A stretch of DNA of 42,972 nucleotides, taken from positions 1-42,972 of IMG/VR virus record IMGVR_UViG_3300009507_000003. One strand, 5' to 3'. This document shows, in pieces, positions 8,890 through 16,418 of this stretch; positions within the stretch are counted from its first letter, which is position 1, and each line of letters begins with the position of its first letter. This stretch comes from a virus. The position numbers were made by a program, and so were the translations under genes. The notes under the pieces are model-generated. The model was not told where the DNA came from. It was given only the letters and a program-made list of their open reading frames with translations, and made no database searches.

Positions 8890-9096
8890 ATGCATGTGTT
8901 TGCGCTGCTCGTCTTCGTCGGCGGGGCCTCACTAGAGGGTCCTGCGATGCTCTTTGCCAGCCTCACAGCTTGTAACTACCACGCCCGAGAGATCGTCCGT
9001 CGCTACGGTCATCTGACGAGCCCCAAGCACTATGCGCTGGCCTACTGTGTGCCTCGCTTCCTTGAGAAACCCGACCAGCACAAGGTGTACAAATGA
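8890..9096 (+). CDS. Small hydrophobic-start protein, unknown function
   Basis: A 68-residue protein that begins 3 nt after the adaptor stop and overlaps the next gene by the ATGA type of junction, so it appears to be part of a coupled series. The first 25 residues are hydrophobic (MHVFALLVFVGG and beyond) and could be a membrane anchor or signal; the rest is basic and aromatic. No clear ribosome-binding site. Function unknown. Confidence 0.55.
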   Translation: MHVFALLVFVGGASLEGPAMLFASLTACNYHAREIVRRYGHLTSPKHYALAYCVPRFLEKPDQHKVYK

Positions 9097-9347
9097 CAAC
9101 TAAAAACGAATGGACGGGTGCAACCATAGTGCTGGCTCTCGTCGGGCAAGGTGCGGCTATTGTCTGGGCCGTCTCAGGCATGGTCAAAGACATCGAGGCC
9201 AACACAGTAGACGTACAACGCATGTCATCGCGTATGGCGGCTGTAGAGAGCACCAGCCACCATCAGGCAGTAACTATGGCCCGCATAGACGCAAATTTAG
9301 ATGCAATCCGAGACGCTATCGATCTCATGGTGGCCGCTAAATACTAA
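9093..9347 (+). CDS. Small membrane protein, spanin/holin candidate
   Basis: An 84-residue protein. Residues about 9-30 form one transmembrane helix (GATIVLALVGQGAAIVWAVSG) and the remainder is a polar, heptad-like helix. One N-terminal anchor followed by a periplasmic coiled coil is the layout of inner-membrane spanins and of some class II/III holins. It overlaps the preceding gene at ATGA and lies in the lysis region. Which of the two roles applies cannot be decided from sequence. Confidence 0.65.
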   Translation: MTTKNEWTGATIVLALVGQGAAIVWAVSGMVKDIEANTVDVQRMSSRMAAVESTSHHQAVTMARIDANLDAIRDAIDLMVAAKY

Positions 9348-9370
9348 GCATATAAATAAGGAACGAACCC

Positions 9371-9826
9371 ATGCCAGTGGCCGAGATATTGACCGGCATA
9401 GCTCTGATCAAAAGTGCAACAGAAGTAATATCAAAGACGCTGGGAGCAGCCTCGTCAATCTCATCGGTGGCAGGACAGATCGACGCCCTGTTCGAGGGAT
9501 CAAAACACCTTAAAGACGAAGAACGCAAAGCCCGCCAAAACGGCCAATCCATTACTGAAATCGTTATAAATCAACAGCTTGCCGCAGAGCACATAGCCGA
9601 GGTAAAGGCCTTGGTGATCGGACGATTCGGCTACTATGCGTGGCAGGAAATCCTTCAACTCAAGAAAGACCAACGCCTTGAGGAAAAAGCCCGCGCTGCT
9701 GCCAAGAAACGCCAGCAAGAAGAGACCCAAGAGCTTGTCGGCGACATGGCTGTCGTGGGCGGCTCAGTCCTGATTGGTATCCTCTGTCTCGCCATTGTGG
9801 CGACGGTGGCGCTGGCCCTCATTTAA
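9371..9826 (+). CDS. Membrane-anchored protein of lysis region, unknown function
   Basis: A 151-residue protein with AAGGA before the ATG. An Ala/Ser/Ile-rich amphipathic N-terminus is followed by a long charged helix (QLKKDQRLEEKARAAAKKRQ) and a strong C-terminal transmembrane helix (VVGGSVLIGILCLAIVATVALALI, about residues 127-151). It is a C-tail-anchored protein beside holin candidates and the endolysin, so it may modulate lysis or the virion. No family recognised. Confidence 0.65.
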   Translation: MPVAEILTGIALIKSATEVISKTLGAASSISSVAGQIDALFEGSKHLKDEERKARQNGQSITEIVINQQLAAEHIAEVKALVIGRFGYYAWQEILQLKKDQRLEEKARAAAKKRQQEETQELVGDMAVVGGSVLIGILCLAIVATVALALI

Positions 9827-9837
9827 GGAGAGAACAT

Positions 9838-10056
9838 ATGACTATAGAAGAAAGACAGCACATCAATGTGAAGGACTATCAGCTAGCACGTAGACGCATG
9901 TGTTACGTGGCTCTGTCGATGATGGTCGCAGCAACTATAGCCGTCATTGTAGACCCTGCCCGCATGGCTCAGGCCGATGCTCAGATGATGATGATGTATG
10001 GTTCTCTTAGTGCCCTCGTCGGGGCGTTCTTTGCTGTTGGACATAAAGAGGTATGA
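9838..10056 (+). CDS. Two-helix small membrane protein, holin candidate
   Basis: A 72-residue protein preceded by AAGGAGAG, with two hydrophobic segments (about residues 21-39 and 52-68) and a charged N-terminus, the size and topology of a class II holin. It overlaps the next gene by 4 nt. Holins make the membrane lesion that lets the endolysin reach the peptidoglycan. The neighbouring 114-residue protein is an equally good candidate. Confidence 0.6.
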   Translation: MTIEERQHINVKDYQLARRRMCYVALSMMVAATIAVIVDPARMAQADAQMMMMYGSLSALVGAFFAVGHKEV

Positions 10057-10397
10057 TCGGCGCAATAGTCTCCGCAGTAAGCGGGCTGGCGACGTCTTAC
10101 ATCGATGGCAAGACCGCGATCCAGAAGGCCAATGCAGAGATACGTCTCAAAAAGGCAACCAGCGAGACTGACTGGGAGCAGGCGGCAATCGAAGGTTCAA
10201 AGGACAGCCTTAAGGATGAGGTTTGGACCGGTGTTTTCGTCTTAATCCTGTGCGCTAATTTCGTGCCGTCGTTGCAGGAACATATGCGCGTTGGCTTTGC
10301 CAATCTTGAGACCTGTCCAGACTGGGTCAAATGGGGAATGTACGCAAGTATTTGCGCAAGCTTTGGCTTCAGGACGCTGCGAGGTTTTAGCAAATGA
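10053..10397 (+). CDS. Membrane protein, holin candidate (GTA-holin-like)
   Basis: A 114-residue protein with a charged helical middle (EIRLKKATSETDWEQAAIEGS, then KDSLKDEVW) and two C-terminal hydrophobic segments (VFVLILCANFVPSL and WGMYASICASFGF). The SWKDE-like motif before a membrane helix resembles three-helix holins of alphaproteobacterial gene-transfer agents. It starts inside the previous gene and ends in an ATGA overlap with the next. The family assignment is tentative; the membrane prediction is firm. Confidence 0.6.
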   Translation: MIGAIVSAVSGLATSYIDGKTAIQKANAEIRLKKATSETDWEQAAIEGSKDSLKDEVWTGVFVLILCANFVPSLQEHMRVGFANLETCPDWVKWGMYASICASFGFRTLRGFSK

Positions 10398-10540
10398 CCG
10401 CAAGCACCGTCGTTGTCCCCTTCCCCTCCCTAAATGATGTCGATGCCCAGTGGCTGGAGCTTGAGCGGCAAAGACGTGCTGTGCGTGAGCAACGCACTTT
10501 GATTAACCAACCAAGAGAGAGCAAAGACGATGACAATTGA
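10394..10540 (+). CDS. Short coupled ORF (48 residues) before endolysin
   Basis: An open frame of 48 codons from the ATG at 10394 to TGA at 10538-10540. It begins in an ATGA overlap with the upstream holin candidate and overlaps the endolysin start by 11 nt, so it fills the gap exactly. The product starts MTASTVVVPFPSLNDVDAQ and continues with a charged helix (LELERQRRAVREQR). No signal or membrane segment. Perfect coupling on both sides is the main support; the function is unknown. Confidence 0.5.
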   Translation: MTASTVVVPFPSLNDVDAQWLELERQRRAVREQRTLINQPRESKDDDN

Positions 10541-11063
10541 GAACTTCGATCACTGCCTTGAGATGTTACTCGAACACGAAGGCGGCTTCACCTCAGACCC
10601 CCATGACCGTGGAAATCGGGGAGGCGGCTCTACGATGCTGGGTGTGACTTCAGCGGTCTGGGAAAAGTGGACTGGCAAGCCTGCCGACCACGACACAATG
10701 CGGGCACTAGAACCCAAAGATATCGGCGAGATGTACCGTGCTTGGTACTGGGATGCAGTGAAAGCAGATGACCTCAAGGCAGGCTTAGACTGGGCCGCGT
10801 TTGACTGGTGCGTTAACTCAGGGGCCAAGCGCCCAAGCCGTGCGATGCAGAAGGCCTGCGGTGCCTCTCCTGATGGTGTCATTGGTCCCAAGACATTAGC
10901 CCTACTAGACAGAGAGGACGCCATGCTGACGATCAACAACGTACACAAGCAACGTGAGGCTTTCTATCGCCGCCTGAGCGACTTCGACCGCTTCGGCAGA
11001 GGATGGCTTCGCCGCAATGACGAGACCCGCGACCAAGCCCTCAAGATGGCTGCGGCTTCCTGA
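10530..11063 (+). CDS. Endolysin, GH108 N-acetylmuramidase
   Basis: A 177-residue peptidoglycan hydrolase. The N-terminal domain has the family signature LLEHEGGFTSDPHDRGN with the catalytic Glu as Glu17, then a GVT motif and WYWDAV. The C-terminal half has the peptidoglycan-binding pattern ACGASPDGVIGPKTLALL. AGAGAG upstream of the ATG supports the start. No signal peptide is apparent, so release should depend on a holin, for which two candidates lie immediately upstream. This replaces the T7 amidase (gp3.5), which is absent here. Confidence 0.9.
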   Translation: MTIENFDHCLEMLLEHEGGFTSDPHDRGNRGGGSTMLGVTSAVWEKWTGKPADHDTMRALEPKDIGEMYRAWYWDAVKADDLKAGLDWAAFDWCVNSGAKRPSRAMQKACGASPDGVIGPKTLALLDREDAMLTINNVHKQREAFYRRLSDFDRFGRGWLRRNDETRDQALKMAAAS

Positions 11064-11269
11064 TGTGGACCGCCATAGTGCTAGTCTGCACAGCCCTGCC
11101 GACCCCAAGCTGCGTGAGCGGCGGGGGCCCAGCTTTCGCGACCGAGGCCGAGTGCCAAGAGAACTTTGCCGAGGTCGGTCTGCCAACAATCATCCGCAAC
11201 TTCCCCAACAGCAAGATAGCAGGAGCCCGCTGCATTCTCTGGGGACCTGACACTGAACTATCAACATAA
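11063..11269 (+). CDS. Small secreted/cysteine-containing protein
   Basis: A 68-residue protein whose ATG shares one base with the endolysin stop. The hydrophobic start (MWTAIVLVCTALPTPSC) looks like a signal peptide, possibly a lipoprotein signal, and the rest contains paired cysteines (AECQENF, GARCILWG). Position after the endolysin suggests an outer-membrane spanin-like or accessory lysis role. Last gene before the terminator at 11284. Confidence 0.6.
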   Translation: MWTAIVLVCTALPTPSCVSGGGPAFATEAECQENFAEVGLPTIIRNFPNSKIAGARCILWGPDTELST

Positions 11270-11283
11270 CACTAAAGCCTAAG

Positions 11284-11307
11284 CACCGAGTAGTATCGGT
11301 GTTTTTT
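11284..11307 (+). terminator. Strong Rho-independent terminator ending late operon
   Basis: CACCGA (11284-11289), loop GTAGTA, TCGGTG (11296-11301), then six T (11302-11307). Perfect stem and T-run. It separates the lysis genes from the int/RNAP switch region. Confidence 0.93.
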
Positions 11308-11352
11308 CATTTCAGGCTGCGAGGGACATACCAAGCAACGACGTTAGTACGC

Positions 11353-11364
11353 ACGTTATAACGT
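11353..11364. promoter_or_regulatory. 12-bp palindrome abutting phage promoter, operator candidate
   Basis: ACGTTATAACGT is a perfect palindrome ending at 11364, directly against the first base of the phage-type promoter at 11365. Another ACGTTA lies at 11341. Position suggests a repressor or activator site; the cognate protein is unknown, the HTH protein at 18160-18372 being one candidate. Confidence 0.4.
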
Positions 11365-11389
11365 ACAACTTGGAATTGTGGGTACCGCT
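11365..11389 (+). promoter_or_regulatory. Phage RNA polymerase promoter candidate P1
   Basis: First of three copies of a 25-bp element: ACAAC, three variable bases, GAATTGTGGGTAC, one base, GCT. 21 of 25 columns are identical in all three copies (others at 15348 and 25990), each in an intergenic gap on the plus strand ahead of a gene block. This is the pattern expected of promoters for a T7-type polymerase. P1 differs most in the bases after GCT, so it may be the weakest. Confidence 0.7.
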
Positions 11390-11414
11390 GTTAGCACTAG
11401 ATTAAAGAAAACCC

Positions 11415-11443
11415 TTGCAATCAATGCAGCGCACGATTATCTA
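11415..11443 (+). promoter_or_regulatory. Host sigma70-type promoter candidate for int-rnap
   Basis: TTGCAA (11415-11420), 17-bp spacer, TATCTA (11438-11443). The phage polymerase gene has to be read first by the host polymerase, and this lies upstream of int and rnap. The minus-strand operon promoter at 19468-19496 has the same TTGCAA and spacing. Confidence 0.5.
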
Positions 11444-11467
11444 CGCAATTACAGGGCTGAGACCCAG

Positions 11468-11564
11468 TATACTAATGATGGGCGACAGGCCGCAAGGTGT
11501 GGCAGGGGACTGTAACTCCCTCGCGGAGACGCACGCAGCGGAAGTTGTTGAAAACATTAGTATA
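11468..11564 (+). other. tRNA(Tyr)-like partial cloverleaf between inverted repeats; attP candidate
   Basis: Three consecutive arms look like the central part of a type II tRNA. A D-arm-like hairpin has GCC (11489-11491) pairing with GGC (11501-11503). An anticodon arm has GGGGA/TCCCT (11505-11509/11517-11521) with loop CTGTAAC, giving a GUA (Tyr) anticodon. A variable arm has GCG/CGC closed by a GAGA tetraloop (11523-11532). No T-arm with TTCRA or a matching 7-bp acceptor stem follows, so it is not a functional tRNA. A 10-bp inverted repeat (TATACTAATG at 11468-11477, its complement at 11555-11564) encloses it. Lying just upstream of the integrase, it could be the attachment site acquired from a host tRNA gene. 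Confidence 0.45.
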
Positions 11565-11606
11565 TCTGGGACACTAGCCTTCACAAAGTGAATGGGAGTT
11601 CCAAAG

Positions 11607-12536
11607 ATGACTAACGACATCGCACGTAAATCAACCGTCACGATAGCTGACTTCGTTGCCACGCACTCACGTATCATTTGGGGCAACGGGCCGCACGAAA
11701 AGAGGTCCCTCGCGAAAATGCAGAGGTTCTGCGCGTTCTCGGATTATGGCAATCAACGGCTTGACTCTTTCCGATCTGAGCATCTCTATGAGTTTATGTC
11801 TCACATTGAAACTGAGCAGACGCCACTAAAGCCCAACGGGTGTAGCCCTGCGACCACGAATCGGTATGTCGCCTGTCTCTCTTCGGTATTTAGACACGCA
11901 GAAGAAATGGGTCTCATTCAACAGGCACCCCGCGTCAAGTTCCGCAAGATATCCAAACATGAGCAACACAAGCGCCGGTTCCTGAGTGATCGTGAGTTGG
12001 ACAAACTGCTCGAGTATCTGGGCAGCTTGGCACAACAATACCAATGGGTCCGAGAATTTGTGGTCATTGGTATTAACACAGGTATGCGCCTCGGTGAAAT
12101 ACGAAGCCTAGACGCTGACAACATCGAGCACGACGAGAATGGTGCTTGGCTGGTCTTGGAGAAAACCAAGAATGGCGATGACCGGCGGGTGCCAGCTAAC
12201 GACGCTGTGCTTGAGGCTCTCGAAAACCTTAGCAATGAGCCGTCGTGTCACTTTGAGAACCATCCGTTCTATTGTGTCATGGCAGCAGCACGTCAGGCAG
12301 TCGCACCAAATGACAAATCGTTTGTCTTTCACAGCCTTCGCCACACTGCGGCTAGTACGATGGCGAACGACCTACAGATCAACACTATATTAATCGCACG
12401 TCTCTTGGGCCACAAATCGCTCAAGACCACTGAGGGTTACGTGCATGTGAAGGGAGACGCGGCGGCAGACGTTGGCGCGGCTATGGGTAGAAGGTTTAGC
12501 AACAATAATAGCAACACAACAACTGGGAGTAAGTAA
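11607..12536 (+). CDS. int: Tyrosine recombinase / integrase
   Basis: A 309-residue site-specific recombinase. The N-terminal core-binding domain spans about residues 10-110 and the catalytic domain has all active-site residues: Arg161 (TGMRLGEI), Lys188 (EKTKNG), His242 and Arg245 (HSLRH), His269 (LLGHKS) and Tyr278 (EGYVH). I chose the ATG at 11607 because GGGAG lies 8 bases before it; the in-frame ATG at 11592 has no such site. It overlies no other gene and is followed 2 nt later by the RNA polymerase gene, so both are probably one transcript. Integrase before RNAP is known from temperate T7-like phages of marine alphaproteobacteria. Confidence 0.93.
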   Translation: MTNDIARKSTVTIADFVATHSRIIWGNGPHEKRSLAKMQRFCAFSDYGNQRLDSFRSEHLYEFMSHIETEQTPLKPNGCSPATTNRYVACLSSVFRHAEEMGLIQQAPRVKFRKISKHEQHKRRFLSDRELDKLLEYLGSLAQQYQWVREFVVIGINTGMRLGEIRSLDADNIEHDENGAWLVLEKTKNGDDRRVPANDAVLEALENLSNEPSCHFENHPFYCVMAAARQAVAPNDKSFVFHSLRHTAASTMANDLQINTILIARLLGHKSLKTTEGYVHVKGDAAADVGAAMGRRFSNNNSNTTTGSK

Positions 12537-12538
12537 CT

Positions 12539-15340
12539 ATGAATGATCTTAACGATTATCAGAGGACTGGTGACACAGCCAAGCAAGGCTGGTCGATGAA
12601 AGTCGAGGCTTGGGATGAGGCAAACATTGTGGCACCGGCGCACGAAGGAAGTGTAGGCCAAGGCAGCGTCGGCGTGGCACCAGTCTCATCGTGGCTCAAC
12701 CCAAACAAAGCCCCACCGGCCTCCCTCTTCGATCAGCAGATTGCACGGGAACAACAGATGGCCGATGAAGGTCACGACAGATACATCAGCAGGCAGGCAT
12801 CACAGGCAGGAGCGAAGTACGACGAAGACGGCAGCATTACAGGCGTCGCAGCGTACAGCAAAGCAAACGAACCCCACCGCATAATTGAAAACGCAGTCGC
12901 TGACGTTGCTCAGGCGATCCGAGACGCCTTGAAGGAAGCGGGCTCAGGCGCAGGCGCTCCACCTTTGTGGGTCAAGATTGTCAAAGAGATCGACAACCCC
13001 GAGACGCTGGCTTTCATAGGACTGTCTACAATGATGGACGCGGTTGGCTCACAGGGCTCACTCACGTCAGGCGTCGATAGCATTGGTTTCCGCATCAGCA
13101 AGGCCTTAGAACACCAAGCTTGGTGGGCAGGCTTCCTCGCCTATGACAAGGTTATGGCACGGCGGGTCGAGGCGCAGGTTACCAAAGCCCATTCGGCGCT
13201 GAGATACCGCCAGAAGGCCATCAGACACATTGCAACTAAAGAGGGCTACAAGCCGACCACGGCGCTGGCCTCACACACTAAGCTCAAGAAGAAGGACAGG
13301 GGCGTCGTAGGAACCTTTGTAGTCAATTGCGTACTCCGTGCCACTGACATCTTCGAGGTGACCAGCGAGTATGTGTCGGCGACGAAGGTCAAAAGGTTTA
13401 TTGATCTGACGCCCGAGGCTCGACAGCTCTTGGAGGACAACGACATGGACGCTCGGTGGATGGCCCCAGTATACCAGCCTATGGTCGTGCCGCCGATCCC
13501 GTGGACGACGTTTACCGATGGTGGCTACCTGACGGACCTTAGTGCAGGCGGTGACATCAACTTGGTACGCGGTGCTACCGGCGCTCAGAAACGCGCTGTG
13601 GAGGCCGACATGGCCGCTGGCGATCCTTCCTACGTGAGAGCCGTCAACGCGCTACAGGCCACGCCTCTGGCGATCAACGACACCGTTGTCGATGCCGTCC
13701 AGTGGTGCTGGGACGAGGCCAAGATGTTCTCTAATTTCCCAGCAGCCGAAGCACCTGCGCGACCTGTGCTACCTGACGATTACGAGGGTCTCAGTGACAA
13801 GGTGAAATCCCAGCACAGGGCAGGCCTTCGCAAGTGGCATCTTAAGCGACGTGAGGTCGTGGCAAACCGGCACTGTATGCAGAGCGACCTAAAGACTGCG
13901 CGTGAGATGCAAGGTTACGATGAGTTCTTCACCCCGTGGAACACTGACTTTAGAGGGCGCATGTATATGCTGTCCACGTTCAACTACCACCGAGCGGACC
14001 ATATCAAAGCAATGTTCCAGTTTTCCCGAGGCAAGGCAATCAAAGATCCGAAGTGGATCAAGGTTCACCTCGCTAACGTCGGTGACTTCGACAAGATCAG
14101 CAAGCAGAGCTTCGAAGACCGCGAGGCTTGGGTCGATGACAACCACGATCAATTGATTGCTTGCGCGTCGGATTTTAAAGCTAGCTTTGGTGACTGGAGC
14201 CGCGCAGATAAGCCTTTCCAGTTCTTGGCCGCAGTCGTGGCTTACAAAGAATACTGCGACCACGGTGCAGGATACGTTTGCTACCTACCTCCAAGCCTCG
14301 ATGGCACCAACAGTGGCACTCAGCACTATAGTGCCGCCACGCTCAATGAGGACGATGCTTTTCTCGTCAACCTCGTCCCAGACGATGCCTGCCAAGACGT
14401 CTATGGGGTCGTAGCCAAGGCCGTTGAGGCTCGGGTGCGCTGCGATCTACAAAGCGACAAGACGCTGCCCTATGCGCTCAAGACAGACAAGGACGGCAAC
14501 GTGGTCGAGCGCGGCTATACCCCGACGCTTGGGGACCTTGCAGCGATGTGGTTGGACTATGGCATCACTCGCAAGGTCTGCAAGCGAAACACAATGACCT
14601 TTGGCTATAGCTCCAATGCCAACGGTATGTACGACCAGCTCATGGAAGATTTCATGGTCCCTCTGGAGCGATCCGTTGCTTACGGTGAGTTATCTAAGCA
14701 CCCGTTCGGGGACGACCATGTGCAACGGGATGCTGCGAGGTACTTAGCGACCATTAACTATGAGACAATCAGAGAGACGCTGTCCTCAGTCTCAGGGGCT
14801 ATGGACTACATCCGCGCACTGTCGGAGGCCCTGAGCAAAGAGAACAAGGTTATGCGCTCGACATCGCCGTCTGGGTTTCCCGTGTTTCAAAGGTACCAAA
14901 AGACCAAGCGTATGAGGGTCAGGGTTTTCTTGTGGGACAGGGAAGCCAAGATCAACAAGCGCTCGCAGATCACGATGGTGCAGGACGTCGTCAACCAGAT
15001 CGACAGCAGGAAGGCATCAAATTCTGCCAGTCCTAACATCATTCACAGTTGGGATGCTGGGCACATGGCGCTTACGATCTGCGCTATGCTGGACGAGGGC
15101 ATCGAGGACTTCTTTATGATCCATGATAGCTTTGCCACACAGGCGGCTGACACAGACACGATGTATCACGTCGTGAGACAGGTGTTCGTCGATATCTACT
15201 CAGGTGACTGCGTCTTTGCTAAACTTGAGGCCGAGGTCCGCGAACAACTCAGCAATCCCGACGCAGCCTTAGCGGCACTGCCTGCCAAAGGAGACTTAGA
15301 CATACAGGGAGTCCTCGATAGTCGCTACTGCTTTAGTTGA
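12539..15340 (+). CDS. T7-like single-subunit DNA-directed RNA polymerase
   Basis: 933 residues, slightly longer than T7 RNAP (883). Conserved motifs are all present: SLDGTNSGTQHYSA with catalytic Asp588; the O-helix ITRKVCKRNTMTFGY with Arg678, Lys682 and Tyr690; and FMIHDSFATQAADTD with catalytic Asp863. GGGAG 10 bases before the ATG supports the start. It transcribes phage genes from phage-specific promoters; the three 25-bp elements in this genome are the likely targets. The gene is 2 nt after int and 67 nt before ssb, with promoter P2 in that gap. Confidence 0.97.
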   Translation: MNDLNDYQRTGDTAKQGWSMKVEAWDEANIVAPAHEGSVGQGSVGVAPVSSWLNPNKAPPASLFDQQIAREQQMADEGHDRYISRQASQAGAKYDEDGSITGVAAYSKANEPHRIIENAVADVAQAIRDALKEAGSGAGAPPLWVKIVKEIDNPETLAFIGLSTMMDAVGSQGSLTSGVDSIGFRISKALEHQAWWAGFLAYDKVMARRVEAQVTKAHSALRYRQKAIRHIATKEGYKPTTALASHTKLKKKDRGVVGTFVVNCVLRATDIFEVTSEYVSATKVKRFIDLTPEARQLLEDNDMDARWMAPVYQPMVVPPIPWTTFTDGGYLTDLSAGGDINLVRGATGAQKRAVEADMAAGDPSYVRAVNALQATPLAINDTVVDAVQWCWDEAKMFSNFPAAEAPARPVLPDDYEGLSDKVKSQHRAGLRKWHLKRREVVANRHCMQSDLKTAREMQGYDEFFTPWNTDFRGRMYMLSTFNYHRADHIKAMFQFSRGKAIKDPKWIKVHLANVGDFDKISKQSFEDREAWVDDNHDQLIACASDFKASFGDWSRADKPFQFLAAVVAYKEYCDHGAGYVCYLPPSLDGTNSGTQHYSAATLNEDDAFLVNLVPDDACQDVYGVVAKAVEARVRCDLQSDKTLPYALKTDKDGNVVERGYTPTLGDLAAMWLDYGITRKVCKRNTMTFGYSSNANGMYDQLMEDFMVPLERSVAYGELSKHPFGDDHVQRDAARYLATINYETIRETLSSVSGAMDYIRALSEALSKENKVMRSTSPSGFPVFQRYQKTKRMRVRVFLWDREAKINKRSQITMVQDVVNQIDSRKASNSASPNIIHSWDAGHMALTICAMLDEGIEDFFMIHDSFATQAADTDTMYHVVRQVFVDIYSGDCVFAKLEAEVREQLSNPDAALAALPAKGDLDIQGVLDSRYCFS

Positions 15341-15347
15341 GCAGAGC

Positions 15348-15372
15348 ACAACCATGAATTGTGGGTACAGCT
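15348..15372 (+). promoter_or_regulatory. Phage RNA polymerase promoter candidate P2, with leader hairpin
   Basis: Second copy of the 25-bp element (ACAAC...GAATTGTGGGTAC.GCT), in the 67-bp gap between rnap and ssb. The following CTACAG resembles the CTATAG start region of T7 promoters and of P3. A hairpin CAGAC/GTCTG (15374-15378/15385-15389) would lie at the very 5' end of the transcript, as in many T7 leaders. Confidence 0.75.
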
Positions 15373-15407
15373 ACAGACAACAAAGTCTGCGAAAGGAACC
15401 CACGATC

Positions 15408-15977
15408 ATGGCTACTAAGATAAACTTCCGTACAAACGAGGGTCGCGCTCGTTACCCTCGTTTGACGCAAGCTGACGACCTAGACGATAAGTTTAAAACT
15501 GGGCTAATCATGAGCCACGACGAAGCGGAGCCACTTATGGCTATGTGCGTCAAAGCTGGCGAAGAAGCCTTCGGTCCAAAGAACTCCGACAAACTTAAGA
15601 TGCCTTTTAAGGTGGACGAAGAGACTGGCGACGTAATCTTCACCATGAAGACTAAGTATGAGCCCAAGTTCGTCGATGCAAAGACCACTCCGATACACTT
15701 TGCTGATGCTCCTCAAATCTATAGTGGCTCAAGGCTCAAGTGTGTCGGTACTATTGGTGAGTGGGAGATGTCGAAGATCAATCGAGGCATCAACTTGAAC
15801 CTAAACAAAGTTCAAATCATCGAGCTAAGTGATGGTCAATATGATGATGAGGATGATGGACTTGACGAGGTCGAGGGTGGCTTTGTCGCTTCGAAGCCTC
15901 GTAGCAAGCCGTCGCCAACCAACGAAGACCTAGACGGTGATGACGTCCCATATGACGATGACCTTTCGGACTTCTAA
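15408..15977 (+). CDS. Single-stranded DNA-binding protein (gp2.5-like)
   Basis: 189 residues. Placement between rnap and endonuclease I, an OB-fold-sized N-terminal domain, and a very acidic tail ending DDDLSDF with a terminal aromatic residue all match T7 gp2.5, which coats ssDNA and contacts the polymerase and primase-helicase through that tail. The start is the ATG at 15408 with GAAAGGA upstream; an earlier in-frame ATG at 15354 lies inside promoter P2 and encodes an unrelated leader, so I reject it. The 3' end overlaps the endonuclease I gene. Confidence 0.82.
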   Translation: MATKINFRTNEGRARYPRLTQADDLDDKFKTGLIMSHDEAEPLMAMCVKAGEEAFGPKNSDKLKMPFKVDEETGDVIFTMKTKYEPKFVDAKTTPIHFADAPQIYSGSRLKCVGTIGEWEMSKINRGINLNLNKVQIIELSDGQYDDEDDGLDEVEGGFVASKPRSKPSPTNEDLDGDDVPYDDDLSDF

Positions 15978-16410
15978 GCAAGGCTCAGGCAAGCGAAGAA
16001 AGCCTAGCAATGGCATTAAGCATGGTTATCGCAGTGGTCTAGAGGCAAAAGTCGCCGACCAGATAACCCAAGCTGGATTGCCGGTTTTGTTTGAGACTGA
16101 CAAGGTCTCTTACGTCGTCCCACAAAGGAGTGCCAAGTACACTCCAGACTTCAAGCTGCTGAAGAAAGACGGCGGCTTTATCTACATCGAGACTAAAGGC
16201 ATTTGGACGGTCCAAGATCGACAGAAACATCTTCTGATCAAGGATCAATCGCCTGATCTCGACATACGCTTTGTGTTCAGTAACGAGAGGGCAAAGCTAT
16301 ACAAGGGTTCACCGACTACATACTCGGCCTACTGCGAGAAGCATGGGTGGAAGTATGCACATCGATGGATACCTGACGACTGGCTGGCCGAGTGTCAAAT
16401 GCCAGAATAA
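15958..16410 (+). CDS. Endonuclease I, Holliday-junction resolvase (gp3-like)
   Basis: 150 residues, close to T7 gp3 (149). It aligns almost along the whole length: YRSGLEAKVADQI, KYTPDFKLL, FIYIETKGIW, DRQKHLLIKDQ, DIRFVFSN, KLYKGSPTTY and CEKHGWKYA. The Glu, Asp and Glu-x-Lys residues (SGLE, TPDF, IETKG) are the nuclease active site. The enzyme resolves branched DNA and degrades host DNA. Several starts are possible in the overlap with ssb (15937 GTG, 15940, 15952, 15958); the shortest keeps the T7-like length. Confidence 0.93.
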   Translation: MTFRTSKQGSGKRRKPSNGIKHGYRSGLEAKVADQITQAGLPVLFETDKVSYVVPQRSAKYTPDFKLLKKDGGFIYIETKGIWTVQDRQKHLLIKDQSPDLDIRFVFSNERAKLYKGSPTTYSAYCEKHGWKYAHRWIPDDWLAECQMPE

Positions 16411-16418
16411 GCGAGAGC

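Larger units (their letters stand above)
11308..11606. other. Non-coding switch region upstream of integrase
   Basis: About 300 bp without a convincing gene. In order it holds a 12-bp palindrome (11353-11364), a phage-type promoter (11365-11389), a host-type promoter (11415-11443), a tRNA-like element between inverted repeats (11468-11564) and the integrase ribosome-binding site GGGAG (11594-11598). The density of signals fits a control and attachment region. Confidence 0.75.

Noticed and set aside
11480-11555. Complete functional tRNA-Tyr gene
   Set aside because: No T-arm with TTCRA loop and no 7-bp acceptor stem; pairing of GCGAC with GTTGT is mostly G-U and leaves no room for a T-arm.
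15354-15407. N-terminal extension of SSB from ATG 15354
   Set aside because: These codons are promoter P2 and its leader hairpin; the ATG at 15408 has its own ribosome-binding site.
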